Positions 33,436-41,773 are shown, numbered from the stretch's first letter. The stretch is DNA of 64,000 nt from VRUE01 sp963764365 (GCA_963764365.1 CAVXSI010000015.1:1-64000), one strand, 5' to 3'. Numbers and translations are program-made. Notes: generated from the letters alone by a model not told the origin.

Positions 33436-35163
33436 TCCGGAGACGAGGTCGGCAAGGCGCCGGTGCAGGGCGGCGTTGGCCCGGCGGTCGACCTTGACCT
33501 CGATCAGGCCAGTGCCTGCGGCGAGGGCGTCGGTGAGTTCGGCCAGATCGTCAATCCGGCTGTGGGGGACGCCGAAGAGCTCGGCGGCCCTGGCGACGTC
33601 GACGCTGCGGGGCGTGCCGAGCAGGGCCTCGAACTCGTCGCCGTCCAGAGCCTGCTCCTGGGGCAGGAAGTGGAAGATGCCGCCGCCGTCGTTATCGATG
33701 ACGACGATCCGTACCGGGACGTTGACGTCGCGCAGCGCGGCGAGGCCGCCGAGGTCGTGGAGCAGGCCGAGGTCGCCGCTGACGATTGTCATCGGCCGGC
33801 CGCTCGCCTGGGCGGCGCCGATGCCGGAGGAGATCAGCCCGTCGATCCCGTTGGCGCCTCGGTTGCAGAGGAAGAGGATGTCCGCCGCGGTCGAGGGCAG
33901 GAACGCCTCCTGGTCGCGGATCGGCATGCTCGACGCGGTGTAGACGAGGTCGCCGTCGCGGTGGGCGGCGGCCAGCGCGAGCTGCAGGCCGGGCTCGCTC
34001 GGCTCGCCGGCTGAGCCAAGCTCGGCCTCGATCGCCTCCCGTGCCGCCTGCTCTGCCTGTAGCCACAGCGCCGGCCGAGGCCGCTCCTCGCCGAGCCGCG
34101 CCGCCCAGCCTGCCGCCAGCTCGGTCGGGTCGGCGCGCAGCAGGGCCGCCGCCCGGCGGGTCGGCTCGTGCCAGTCGCCGAGCGGGTCGACGACGATCTG
34201 CTCGGCCCCCGACTTCGCCAGCCAGGAGCGCAGCGGCTTGCTGGTCGGCAGCTCGCCGAAGCGCAGCACCAGGTCGGGTGAGGCGGTTCCGCGGAACCGC
34301 TCGTCGCGCAGCAGCAGGTCGTAGGTCGTGACGACGTGGGAGCGGTCGTGCGGGCCGCAGCGGATCTGCGAGGTCGGCTCGGCGAGGATCGGGTAGCCGG
34401 CGGCGGCGGCGAGGCGGGCCAGCGGCTCGCGCAGCTTGGGGTCGAGCTGCCGGCCGGCGACGATCACGCCGAGGGGCGCCCCGGCGATGTGCTTGGCGAC
34501 CTCCTCGAGCAGGAAGTCGCTTGGCTCCAGGTCGACCGGCGTCACGGCGATCAGCGGCCGCTCGCCGCGGCCGTCCAGGGCGAGCGGGTCGGTCGCGGTC
34601 ACCGCTCCCTCGACCGGCACAGGCGCCAACGGCTCGCGCCAGGGAAGGTTGAGGTGAACCGGGCCGGGCCGCGGCTCGCCGCGCGCCGCGGCGAAGGCCC
34701 GGCAGGCGGTCGTCCGGTAGTGCAACAGGCCGTCGTCGTCGGCCGCGTGGGTCCCCACCTCGCAGAACCAGCGCACCGATTCGCCGTAGAGCTTCAGCTG
34801 GTCGATCGCCTGGCCGGCGCCGATCCCGCGCAGCTCCGGCGGCCGGTCGGCGGTCAGCGCGATCAGCGGCAGCGCCGAGCGGTCGGCCTCGCAGATCGCC
34901 GGGTGGTAGTTGGCAGCGGCGGTGCCGGAGGTGCAGAGGATCGCCACCGGGACGCCCGACGCCTGCGCCGCCCCCAGCGCGAAGAACGCCGCCGAGCGCT
35001 CGTCGACGATCACCGTTACCTCGATCTCCGCCTGCCGCCACAGCGCCACCGCCAGCGGAGTCGAGCGCGAACCGGGGGAGATGACCGCTTGCCGAACCCC
35101 GCAGCGCGCCAACTCCTCGACGAAGGCCGAGGCGAGCGCTGTGTTGGCGTTGGTCGAGTCCAT
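33421..35163 (-). CDS. menD: 2-succinyl-5-enolpyruvyl-6-hydroxy-3-cyclohexene-1-carboxylate synthase
   Basis: A 580-residue ThDP enzyme joining isochorismate and 2-oxoglutarate in menaquinone synthesis. The N-terminus FVEELARCGVRQAVISPGSR and STPLAVALW is diagnostic, followed by EIEVTVIVDERSAAFFALGA, LCTSGTAAANYHPAICEAD and LTADRPPELRGIGAGQAIDQ. The C-terminal ThDP motif has GDLGLLHDLGGLAALRDVNV and VVIDNDGGGIFHFLPQEQAL. ATG 35163 is chosen; a TTG at 35217 would translate through a hairpin and abut menC. It is downstream of menC in the minus-strand cluster. Confidence 0.93.
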   Translation of the reverse strand: MDSTNANTALASAFVEELARCGVRQAVISPGSRSTPLAVALWRQAEIEVTVIVDERSAAFFALGAAQASGVPVAILCTSGTAAANYHPAICEADRSALPLIALTADRPPELRGIGAGQAIDQLKLYGESVRWFCEVGTHAADDDGLLHYRTTACRAFAAARGEPRPGPVHLNLPWREPLAPVPVEGAVTATDPLALDGRGERPLIAVTPVDLEPSDFLLEEVAKHIAGAPLGVIVAGRQLDPKLREPLARLAAAAGYPILAEPTSQIRCGPHDRSHVVTTYDLLLRDERFRGTASPDLVLRFGELPTSKPLRSWLAKSGAEQIVVDPLGDWHEPTRRAAALLRADPTELAAGWAARLGEERPRPALWLQAEQAAREAIEAELGSAGEPSEPGLQLALAAAHRDGDLVYTASSMPIRDQEAFLPSTAADILFLCNRGANGIDGLISSGIGAAQASGRPMTIVSGDLGLLHDLGGLAALRDVNVPVRIVVIDNDGGGIFHFLPQEQALDGDEFEALLGTPRSVDVARAAELFGVPHSRIDDLAELTDALAAGTGLIEVKVDRRANAALHRRLADLVSGAVDI

Positions 35164-35175
35164 CTTCTCGGCTGT

Positions 35176-35212
35176 TGGCGACTTTGCTTCGGATAGCGAA
35201 ACAAAGTCGCCA
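35176..35212 (-). promoter_or_regulatory. Hairpin between menC and menD
   Basis: Perfect 11-bp arms TGGCGACTTTG (35176-35186) and CAAAGTCGCCA (35202-35212), with a further 4-bp TTCG/CGAA pairing in the loop. It lies between the menC stop and the preferred menD ATG, so it may set the menC/menD ratio by attenuation or mRNA processing. Confidence 0.5.
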
Positions 35213-35219
35213 GGCAAGG

Positions 35220-36281
35220 CTAAAGGCGGTGGTGCGCCAGTGCCGTCTCGTCGATCTCGACGCCCAGACCCGCGCCGGGAGAGGGGGGGTGGAGCAGGTC
35301 GCCGTGCAGGTCACACTCAACCGAGGCGATAGTCGAGGCGAAGAGGCGCTGCGTTGCCAGGCCGTGGGCCAGGGGCGGACCATCACCCTGTCGCACCTCG
35401 CCCAGCGTCGCCGCCACCTGCGCTGCGGCGGCGATCCCGACCGGACCGTCGAGAGCGCTGGTGATGTAGGCGGGGAGGATCTCGGCGATCTCGATCGCCG
35501 CCTCCGGCCCGCCGACCTTGGAGAGCTTGATCCCGGTCAGCGCGAAGGCGCCGGCCGCGGCGGCTCGCTCGGCGTCGGCGCGGCTCTCGACGCTCTCGTC
35601 GGCGGCTAGCGGGATCGTGGTCGCGCCCGCCACCTCCGCGGCTTCCTCCATCGTGGCGACGGGCTGCTCGGCCAACTCGACCTCGTGAGGCTCCAGTTCG
35701 CCGAGCGTGCGCTTCGCCGTCTCCACGTCCCAAGCTCCGTTGGGGTCGACCCGGATCCGCGCCCGCGGCCCGAGCGCTTCGCGCACGGCCCGCACCATGG
35801 CTGCGTCATCCCCGGCCCCGAGCTTCAGCTTGAAGCTGGAGAAGCCGTCCGCGGCCCAGCGTTCGGCGTCGGCGACCACCGCGGCCGGCTCGCCGGCGAC
35901 CAGGGTGGCGTTGCAGCCGATCGGCGTCGCCTGCTCTGTGGCGACTTGCCGTTCGGCCGAGGCCCGCCGGCCCCGTAGGTCAAGCAGTGCGGTCGTCGCG
36001 GCGCAGCGGGCCGGCGGCGACAGATCGATCCGCCTGCCGGTCAACGCCGTCTCGTCGAGCTCCTGCAACTCCCGGAGCATCTCCAGCTCCTCCACCACCT
36101 GCCGCAGTTTCGTCCCGCCCCGCAGCGATAGGGGCACGGCTTCGCCCAGTCCGACCAGTCCGTCCTCGTCCCGCAGCCGCAGCAGGACCATCTCCCGGCG
36201 CTCCAAGCGTCCGGCGGCGGTTACGTACGGCCTCTCGAACGGCAGGGCATACGGGACAACCTCAACATCGCGGATCTTCAT
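35220..36281 (-). CDS. menC: o-Succinylbenzoate synthase
   Basis: A 353-residue enolase-superfamily dehydratase of the menaquinone pathway. The catalytic KXK motif is FSSFKLKLGAGDD; metal ligands appear as RIRVDPNGAWD, VELAEQPVA and PLAADESVES. The second catalytic Lys is in GIKLSKVGG. The N-terminal capping domain starts MKIRDVEVVPYALPF. Its family also contains N-succinylamino acid racemases and dipeptide epimerases, but the men neighbours settle the assignment. It is separated from menA by about 60 bp that hold no obvious feature. Confidence 0.9.
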   Translation of the reverse strand: MKIRDVEVVPYALPFERPYVTAAGRLERREMVLLRLRDEDGLVGLGEAVPLSLRGGTKLRQVVEELEMLRELQELDETALTGRRIDLSPPARCAATTALLDLRGRRASAERQVATEQATPIGCNATLVAGEPAAVVADAERWAADGFSSFKLKLGAGDDAAMVRAVREALGPRARIRVDPNGAWDVETAKRTLGELEPHEVELAEQPVATMEEAAEVAGATTIPLAADESVESRADAERAAAAGAFALTGIKLSKVGGPEAAIEIAEILPAYITSALDGPVGIAAAAQVAATLGEVRQGDGPPLAHGLATQRLFASTIASVECDLHGDLLHPPSPGAGLGVEIDETALAHHRL

Positions 36282-36344
36282 CGCCGCAAAGCATGCCGCA
36301 ACCGACTTTGACCCACCTCTGGTGTGGTGAATGTCGGATGCGCC

Positions 36345-37226
36345 TCAGGACGCCAGCAGCAACCCGGCCGAGACCAGCAGGCTGAAGGCGCCCAGCAGTG
36401 CGCCGGTCCCGGCCAGCGCCTCGTTCAGCGCCGGGCCGTCGGTGCGGTTGCTCATCGCCCGCAACGGCGGCACCGCCAGCGGCAGCGCCAGCAGGCCGAT
36501 CAGAGGCAGCAGGCTGCCGCCACCGGCGACCAGGGCGATCGGCAGGACGACGAAGGCGCCGACGACGAGCGCCCGGTAGAGGCCGACCGCATTCTCGCGT
36601 CCCATCCGCACCGCCAGGGTCATCTTGCCGGCGCGGCGGTCGGTCTCCAGGTCGCGGACGTTGTTGACGACGAGGATCGCGGTCGCCAGGAAGCCGACCG
36701 CGATCGAAAGGCCGAGCGGCAGCGCGTCGAGCTGCCCGAGCTGCACGTAGTAGGAGCCGTTGACGGCGACCAGGCCGAAGAAGAGGAAGACGAAGACCTC
36801 GCCGAGCCCGGCGTAGCCGTAGGGCCGCGGCCCGCCCGTATACAGCACCCCGGCAGCGATCGAGAGGGCACCGATCAGCAGGATCGCGATCCCGGCGATC
36901 GCGGTCAGGTAGATCCCGCAGGCGATCGCGACGCCGAAGGCGATCCAGGTCGCGGTCAGCACCCGCTGCGGCGTCACCAGCCCGGCCGAGGTCACCCTTA
37001 CCGGCCCGAGCCGGTCGGCGGAATCCGCGCCGCGCTTGGCGTCGGAGTAGTCGTTGGCGAGGTTGGTCCCGATCTGGATGAAGACCGAGCCGATAAGGGC
37101 GGCCGCAAATGCCCCGAAACGCGGCAGCCGCCCGGCCCATTCGACCGCCGCCGCGGTCCCGACCAGCACCGGCGCGATCGCCGCCGGCAGCGTCCGCGGG
37201 CGCGCGGCCATGATCCAGATCCTCAT
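36345..37226 (-). CDS. menA: 1,4-Dihydroxy-2-naphthoate polyprenyltransferase
   Basis: A 293-residue UbiA-family integral membrane enzyme that attaches the polyprenyl chain to DHNA. The first Asp-rich motif is GTNLANDYSDAKRGADSADR and the second is VVNNVRDLETDRRAGKMTLA. Eight or nine hydrophobic helices are visible. The start is ATG 37226 (MRIWIMAARPRTLPAAIAPV); a longer frame back to 37370 would overlap menB and carries only a basic low-complexity stretch. It sits between menC and menB on the minus strand. Confidence 0.92.
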   Translation of the reverse strand: MRIWIMAARPRTLPAAIAPVLVGTAAAVEWAGRLPRFGAFAAALIGSVFIQIGTNLANDYSDAKRGADSADRLGPVRVTSAGLVTPQRVLTATWIAFGVAIACGIYLTAIAGIAILLIGALSIAAGVLYTGGPRPYGYAGLGEVFVFLFFGLVAVNGSYYVQLGQLDALPLGLSIAVGFLATAILVVNNVRDLETDRRAGKMTLAVRMGRENAVGLYRALVVGAFVVLPIALVAGGGSLLPLIGLLALPLAVPPLRAMSNRTDGPALNEALAGTGALLGAFSLLVSAGLLLAS

Positions 37227-37290
37227 AACCCAGCGCCTCCTCCGCTTCGCGTCCGGGGGCGGTGGCATTCGCCAATCGGAAGCACCACGG

Positions 37291-38124
37291 TCAGGGCCTC
37301 CGCGGAAATTTCGAGAAGTCCGGGGAGCGCTTCTGCTTGAACGCCTCGCGGCCCTCGGCCGCCTCGTCACTGCCGTAGAAGAGCAGGTTGGTGTCGTGGG
37401 CGAGCTGCTGGATGCCGGCGTAGCCGTCCTCGTGGGCGTTGAAGCCGGCCTTGACCAGGCGCAGGGCGAAGGGGGAGAGGGCGAGCATCTCCCGGCACCA
37501 CGCGACCGTCTCCCGCTCGAGCTCGTCGAGCGGGACGACCGCGTTGACCAGGCCCATCTCCAGCGCCTGCTCGGCGTCGTACTGGCGGCACAGCAGCCAG
37601 ATCTCCTTCGCCTTCTTGGTCCCGACCAGATCGCGCAGCAGTGAGGCGCCGAAGCCGCCGTCCCACGATCCGACCCGCGGCCCGGTCTGCCCGAAGCGCG
37701 CGTTGTCGGCGGCGATCGTCAGGTCGCAGCAGACGTGCAGCACCTGGCCGCCGCCGACCGCGTACCCGGCGACCATCGCCACCACCGGCTTCGGCAGCCG
37801 CCGCATCTGCACCTGCAGGTCGGTGACGTGGAAGCGGCCGAGCGAGTCGCCCTCGGCGACGTAGCCGGTGTCACCGCGCACCCGCTGGTCGCCGCCCGAG
37901 CAGAACGCCTTCTCGCCCTCGCCGGTGAGGACGACCACGCCGACCTCGGTGTCCTCGCGGGCCAGCTCAAGCGCCGCCGAGATCTCGACCAGCGTCTGCG
38001 GGCGGAAGGCGTTTCGCACCTCGGGCCGGTCGATCGTGATCTTCGCGATCCCCTCGGCCTTCTCGTAGCGGATGTCGCCGTACTCGGCCGCGGCCTGCCA
38101 CTCGATGGCGTCGTGTTTCGGCAT
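37291..38124 (-). CDS. menB: 1,4-Dihydroxy-2-naphthoyl-CoA synthase
   Basis: A 277-residue crotonase-fold enzyme that closes the second ring of the naphthoquinone. The oxyanion-hole regions are EKAFCSGGDQRVRGDTGY and VAMVAGYAVGGGQVLHVCCD; PRVGSWDGGFGASLLRDLVG and QYDAEQALEMGLVNAVVPLD follow. The C-terminus KQKRSPDFSKFPRRP is typical of MenB. The ATG at 38124 is only 24 bp from the divergent menE start, so both promoters must lie within the coding region of the opposite gene or overlap strongly. Confidence 0.94.
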   Translation of the reverse strand: MPKHDAIEWQAAAEYGDIRYEKAEGIAKITIDRPEVRNAFRPQTLVEISAALELAREDTEVGVVVLTGEGEKAFCSGGDQRVRGDTGYVAEGDSLGRFHVTDLQVQMRRLPKPVVAMVAGYAVGGGQVLHVCCDLTIAADNARFGQTGPRVGSWDGGFGASLLRDLVGTKKAKEIWLLCRQYDAEQALEMGLVNAVVPLDELERETVAWCREMLALSPFALRLVKAGFNAHEDGYAGIQQLAHDTNLLFYGSDEAAEGREAFKQKRSPDFSKFPRRP

Positions 38125-38148
38125 GATGGGCACGATATCCCGCGCCCG

Positions 38149-39474
38149 ATGAAACTCGACGACTGGCTCGCCCAGAGATCCCAGAGCTGCCCCGACCGCG
38201 TCGCGCTGATCGCCGACGGGGCCGAGGTGACCTACGCCGAGCTGGAGGCCGAGGCGACCTGGGTCGCGCGGCGACTGGAGGCGCACGGCGTCAGGCGCCG
38301 CTCGGTTGCGGCGCTGACGATGGAGCCGCGCCGCGAGCAGGTCGTCCTCGTCCACGCGCTGATGAAGGTCGGCGCGGTGCTGCTGCCGCTGAGCCCGCGC
38401 CTGACCGCCGCCGAGCGGGCGACGGTGATCGCCGCTGAGGAGCCGACCGTCGACCTCAGCGACCCCGGCGAGCTGACCCAGACCGAGGCCGACCTGCCGC
38501 TGCTGGGCGAGCACGACATGGATGCGCCCTGCTGCCGGGTCCTGACCAGCGGCAGCACCGGCGCTCCGGAGCCGGTCGAGCTGACCTACGGCAACTTCCT
38601 CTGGAACGCCGTCGGCTCGGCCTTCAACATCGGCATCGAGCCGCAGGACCGCTGGCTCTGCTGCCTGCCGCTCAGCCACATCTCCGGGCTCAGCATCGTC
38701 ATGCGCTCGGTCATCTACGGGACCACCGCGGTGCTCCACGACGGCTTCGACGTCGACCGCGTAGCCGCTGCGCTGCAGGACGACGACATCTCCGTCGTCT
38801 CGCTGGTGACGACGATGCTGACCCGCCTGCTCGAGGCCGGCGCCGACCTCTCCGGCCCACGGGCGATCCTGATCGGCGGCGGCCCGGTGCCGAAGGAGCC
38901 GCTCGAGGAGGCGATCGGGCGCGGCGCCACCGTTGTCCAGACCTACGGCCTGACCGAGGCCTGCTCGCAGGTGACGACCCTCGCCCCGGCCGACGCCCGG
39001 CGCAAGCTCGGCTCCGCCGGGCGGCCGCTGCTGACCACCCACCTGCGGATCCGTGAAGGCGAGATCCTCGTCCAGGGCCCGACCGTCGCCCCGAGCTGCG
39101 TCGACGCCGACGGCTGGCTGCACACCGGCGACCTCGGCCGGATCGACGAGGAAGGCTTCCTCTACGTCGAGGACCGGATCGACGACATGATCGTCAGCGG
39201 CGGCGAGAACGTCGTCCCCTCCGAAGTCGAGCAGGTGCTGCTGCGCCACCCCGAGGTCGCCGACGCCGCCGTCGTCGGTCGCGAGGACCCCGAGTGGCAG
39301 CAGGCGGTGACCGCGGTGGTCGTCCTCGCCGACGGCTCCGAGGCGACCCCGGACGAGCTGCGGCGCCACTGCGCCGAGTCGCTCGCCGGCTTCAAGGTGC
39401 CGAAGCGCGTCGAGCTGGCAGCCGCGCTGCCGCGCACGCCGTCGGGCAAGCTGCTGCGTCGCGCCCTCCGCTAG
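38149..39474 (+). CDS. menE: o-Succinylbenzoate-CoA ligase
   Basis: A 441-residue ANL-superfamily acyl-CoA synthetase that activates o-succinylbenzoate for MenB. The AMP-binding P-loop is VLTSGSTGAPEPVELTYGN. Later motifs are VVQTYGLTEACSQVTTL, WLHTGDLGRIDEEGFLYVED and RIDDMIVSGGENVVPSEVE, and the catalytic Lys is near the end in RTPSGKLLRRALR. It is shorter than general acyl-CoA ligases, as expected for MenE. ilvC follows 11 bp later on the same strand. Confidence 0.9.
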   Translation: MKLDDWLAQRSQSCPDRVALIADGAEVTYAELEAEATWVARRLEAHGVRRRSVAALTMEPRREQVVLVHALMKVGAVLLPLSPRLTAAERATVIAAEEPTVDLSDPGELTQTEADLPLLGEHDMDAPCCRVLTSGSTGAPEPVELTYGNFLWNAVGSAFNIGIEPQDRWLCCLPLSHISGLSIVMRSVIYGTTAVLHDGFDVDRVAAALQDDDISVVSLVTTMLTRLLEAGADLSGPRAILIGGGPVPKEPLEEAIGRGATVVQTYGLTEACSQVTTLAPADARRKLGSAGRPLLTTHLRIREGEILVQGPTVAPSCVDADGWLHTGDLGRIDEEGFLYVEDRIDDMIVSGGENVVPSEVEQVLLRHPEVADAAVVGREDPEWQQAVTAVVVLADGSEATPDELRRHCAESLAGFKVPKRVELAAALPRTPSGKLLRRALR

Positions 39475-39485
39475 CCTCAGCGGCC

Positions 39486-40490
39486 ATGAAAACCGACGAC
39501 ATCTTCTACGACAAGGACGCCGACCTCTCGCAGCTTCAGGGGAAGACCGTCGCGATCCTCGGCTACGGCTCGCAGGGGCATGCCCACGCGCTCAACCTGA
39601 AGGACTCCGGGGTCGATGTCGTCGTCGGTCTGCGCCCCGACTCCTCCAGCCGCGCGAAGGCCGAAGCGGCGGGTATCGAGGTGCTGGACATCGCCGAAGC
39701 GGCCAGCCGCGGCGACGTCGTCATGGTCCTGCTGCCCGACGAGAAGCAGGCCGAAGTGTGGGAGAAGGAGATCTCAGACGGGATCGCCCCCGGCAACCTG
39801 CTCCTCTTCGCGCACGGCTTCGCGATCCACTTCGAGCAGATCCTGCCCCCGCCGGGCGTCGACGTCGGCATGGTCGCTCCGAAGGGCCCCGGCCACCTGG
39901 TCCGTCGCCAGTACGAGGAAGGCCACGGCGTGCCCTGTCTGATGGCCGTCCATCAGGACGCGACCGGTGGGGCCCATGACCTCGTCCTCGCCTACGCCGC
40001 CGGGATCGGCGGCGGCCGCGCGGCGATCATCGAGACGACCTTCAAGGACGAGTGCGAGACCGACCTGTTCGGCGAGCAGGCAGTCCTCTGCGGCGGCGCC
40101 TCGGAGCTTGTGCGCGCCGGATTCGAGACCCTGGTCGAGGCCGGCTACGACCCGCGCCTCGCCTACTTCGAGTGCCTGCACGAGCTGAAGCTGATCGCCG
40201 ACCTGATGTACGAGAAGGGGATCCAGGGGATGCGCTACTCGATCTCCAACACCGCCGAGTACGGCGACATGACCCGCGGCAAGCGGGTCATCGGCGAGGA
40301 GTCCCGGGCGGCGATGAAGGAGATCCTCGGCGAGATCCAGTCCGGCGAGTTCGCCAAGGAGTGGATCGCCGAGAACCGCGCCGGCGGCGAGAGCCTCTCG
40401 CGGATGCGCGAGGAGGGCGCCAAGCACGAAGTCGAGCAGGTCGGCGGCGAGCTGCGCGAGATGATGCCCTGGATCGAGACGGAGTTTTAG
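39486..40490 (+). CDS. ilvC: Ketol-acid reductoisomerase (class I)
   Basis: A 334-residue NADPH enzyme acting after acetolactate synthase in valine, leucine and isoleucine synthesis. The NADP motif is AILGYGSQGHAHALNLKDSG. The C-terminal knotted domain has DECETDLFGEQAVLCGGASE (Mg-binding Asp/Glu), then AYFECLHELKLIADLMYEKG and YSISNTAEYGDMTRG. The length is that of class I. The menaquinone cluster separates it from ilvBN by about 7.5 kb. A family 1 foldback element starts 18 bp after its stop. Confidence 0.95.
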   Translation: MKTDDIFYDKDADLSQLQGKTVAILGYGSQGHAHALNLKDSGVDVVVGLRPDSSSRAKAEAAGIEVLDIAEAASRGDVVMVLLPDEKQAEVWEKEISDGIAPGNLLLFAHGFAIHFEQILPPPGVDVGMVAPKGPGHLVRRQYEEGHGVPCLMAVHQDATGGAHDLVLAYAAGIGGGRAAIIETTFKDECETDLFGEQAVLCGGASELVRAGFETLVEAGYDPRLAYFECLHELKLIADLMYEKGIQGMRYSISNTAEYGDMTRGKRVIGEESRAAMKEILGEIQSGEFAKEWIAENRAGGESLSRMREEGAKHEVEQVGGELREMMPWIETEF

Positions 40491-40507
40491 CTCGACCTCC
40501 TTAGGGC

Positions 40508-40650
40508 CGCGAGGCGGGGTGCCTCTCCCGGAATTGATGTCGCACGCGCTTCGCGCTTAGCTCCGAACCTGCAGCGCGGCTGACGCCGCGCAATAGCCAG
40601 ATTGCATATCGCCGCTTCGCGACATTCCGGGAGAGGCACCCCGCCTCGCG
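40508..40650 (+). repeat. Foldback element, family 1, copy B (3' of ilvC)
   Basis: A perfect 27-bp inverted repeat (40508-40534 against 40624-40650) encloses an 89-nt core. The core reads TGATGTCGCACGCG, then CTTAGCTCCGAACCTGC, a GC-rich hairpin, and GATTGCATATCGCCGCTTCG. The arms (for example GGCGGGGTGCCTC) differ from those of copies A and C but are fully self-complementary. It lies in the sense orientation just downstream of ilvC and opens the small accessory segment that ends with copy C. Confidence 0.88.
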
Positions 40651-40744
40651 ACTGGCGGCGCTTCAGACTTTGAAGCCGAAGCCACTCCGCAAGGTAGGCA
40701 TGAGCTTGCGACGGAACGTTCCACGAATGTAGGCTCTCTCGCAC

Positions 40745-40966
40745 ATGCTCGGCCTGATCTTTCTTGCTATTGCTGTTGCTGCAGCTATCCGACTCGACGG
40801 GACGTTTCAAACGATCGCGATCGTGGTTGCGGCCCTGAACGGCTTGAGCTTCCTCGGCCAACTCGCCGAGCGAAATCGAGGAGAGACAGCTGGCGGTACG
40901 ACGCTGCTCAACTTCCTTACCGCAATAGCCGGAGTCGGCTTGTTCATCTATTCCTTCGTGCAGTGA
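40745..40966 (+). CDS. Small hydrophobic membrane protein
   Basis: A 73-residue protein, ATG 40745, with two or three hydrophobic segments (LGLIFLAIAVAAAIRLDG, TIAIVVAALNGLSFLGQL and LLNFLTAIAGVGLFIYSFVQ). I recognise no family. Its GC and codon use are clearly lower than those of the flanking core genes, pointing to horizontal origin. The stop overlaps the next start in GTGA, so the two small genes form a coupled pair. Both sit between inverted foldback copies B and C. A two-gene toxin/antitoxin-like or defence-like module is conceivable but unsupported. Confidence 0.6.
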   Translation: MLGLIFLAIAVAAAIRLDGTFQTIAIVVAALNGLSFLGQLAERNRGETAGGTTLLNFLTAIAGVGLFIYSFVQ

Positions 40967-41163
40967 GTTCGACGACAATCTCACCACAAGAGCTTGCCGT
41001 CCAGATCTGGGGTCGCTCACAGGCGCACTCTCGCAGCCCCGGCCCGCGCCAAATCCGGCGTATTGCTCGCACGCTTTACCCAGACAAGGCCCCCGGTCAT
41101 GGTGGCCGCTGGAAATTGCCGCCGGGCCAGGCCGATGCGATCAGGCGCCGTCTCTCTTCCTGA
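40963..41163 (+). CDS. Small basic protein, possibly DNA-binding
   Basis: A 66-residue basic protein starting at GTG 40963, overlapping the previous stop by 3 bases. The stretch RQIRRIARTLYPDKAPGHGG and RWKLPPGQADAIRRRLSS resembles a short helix-loop-helix unit I have seen in small actinobacterial and phage proteins that end in a similar RW-L-PEQ--A-R pattern; I cannot name it. The protein partner is presumably the upstream membrane peptide. There is no signal peptide. It ends 64 bp before foldback copy C. Confidence 0.5.
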   Translation: MSSTTISPQELAVQIWGRSQAHSRSPGPRQIRRIARTLYPDKAPGHGGRWKLPPGQADAIRRRLSS

Positions 41164-41227
41164 TTCCACCTGGGAGCAGCCCCTTGAGCCACATTTCCAA
41201 CACCGGACCTCGTCCAACGATGCGAGG

Positions 41228-41371
41228 GAGCCCGGTCGTCCTCCAGTCGAATGTGGCCGAAGGCCGCGATATGCAATCTGTCTATTGCGCGGCGGAGCCG
41301 CGCGGCAGGTTCGGAGCTAAGCGCGCGGAGCGCGCGTGCGACATCAATTCGACTGGAGGATGGCCGGGCTC
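41228..41371 (-). repeat. Foldback element, family 1, copy C (3' of the cupin gene)
   Basis: Arms of 25 nt (41228-41252 against 41347-41371) with two mismatches enclose a 94-nt core. In minus orientation the core reads TGATGTCGCACGCGCG, CTTAGCTCCGAACCTGCCG, a GC-rich hairpin, then GATTGCATATCGCGG and GGCCTTCGGCC. It is 3' of the minus-strand cupin gene, in that gene's sense, and so inverted relative to copy B. Its 3' arm shares GAGGACGACCGGGCT with the truncated copy D. Confidence 0.85.
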
Positions 41372-41398
41372 TTGCCGGTTACGTGCCCGGGAGGTCGC

Positions 41399-41773
41399 TC
41401 AGCGGTGCGTCTCGCCCTCGGCGAGCTTGCCGTCGCGGCCTACGTAGCCGTCCTTGCCGCCGATGACTACGTAGACCGCCTCCTCGGTGTCGCTGAGGTT
41501 GCGGACCTTGCGGGTCGTGGAGGGGGCTACGCGGGCGAGACCGCCGGGCTCGAGGACGTGGGTCGAGCCGTCGCCGAACTCCATCTCGACCCGGCCGCTG
41601 TGGAGGAAGTAGAGCTCCTCCTGCTCGTCGTGGTAGTGGCGGCCGGTCTCGTAGGAGGGCGGCAGGACGATCGCGTTGACGCCGAAGGCCTTGACGCCCA
41701 GCTCCTTGCGGATCTTGCGGAAGCCGGGGCCCTCGCCGAGCTCGGAGAGGTTGGAAACGGAGTAGCCGTCCAT
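41399..41773 (-). CDS. Cupin-domain protein
   Basis: A 124-residue single-domain cupin (ATG 41773). The metal-binding motif 1 is TGRHYHDEQEELYFLHSGRV with the usual His-His-Glu set, followed by MEFGDGSTHVLEPGGLARVA. A second motif region around PSTTRKVRNLSD lacks a clear His. It may bind a small sugar or act as an isomerase-like or storage protein; no substrate can be assigned. It is divergent from serC with a 66-bp gap and is followed by foldback copy C. Confidence 0.8.
   Translation of the reverse strand: MDGYSVSNLSELGEGPGFRKIRKELGVKAFGVNAIVLPPSYETGRHYHDEQEELYFLHSGRVEMEFGDGSTHVLEPGGLARVAPSTTRKVRNLSDTEEAVYVVIGGKDGYVGRDGKLAEGETHR

Noticed and set aside
35164..35217. Extended menD start at TTG 35217
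   Set aside because: It would translate through a perfect hairpin and start 3 bases before the menC stop; MenD similarity begins after ATG 35163.
40508..41371. Composite insertion sequence
   Set aside because: The inverted copies bracket genes, but neither the elements nor the cargo encode a transposase, and I see no target-site duplication; recorded as a foldback-bracketed cassette instead.
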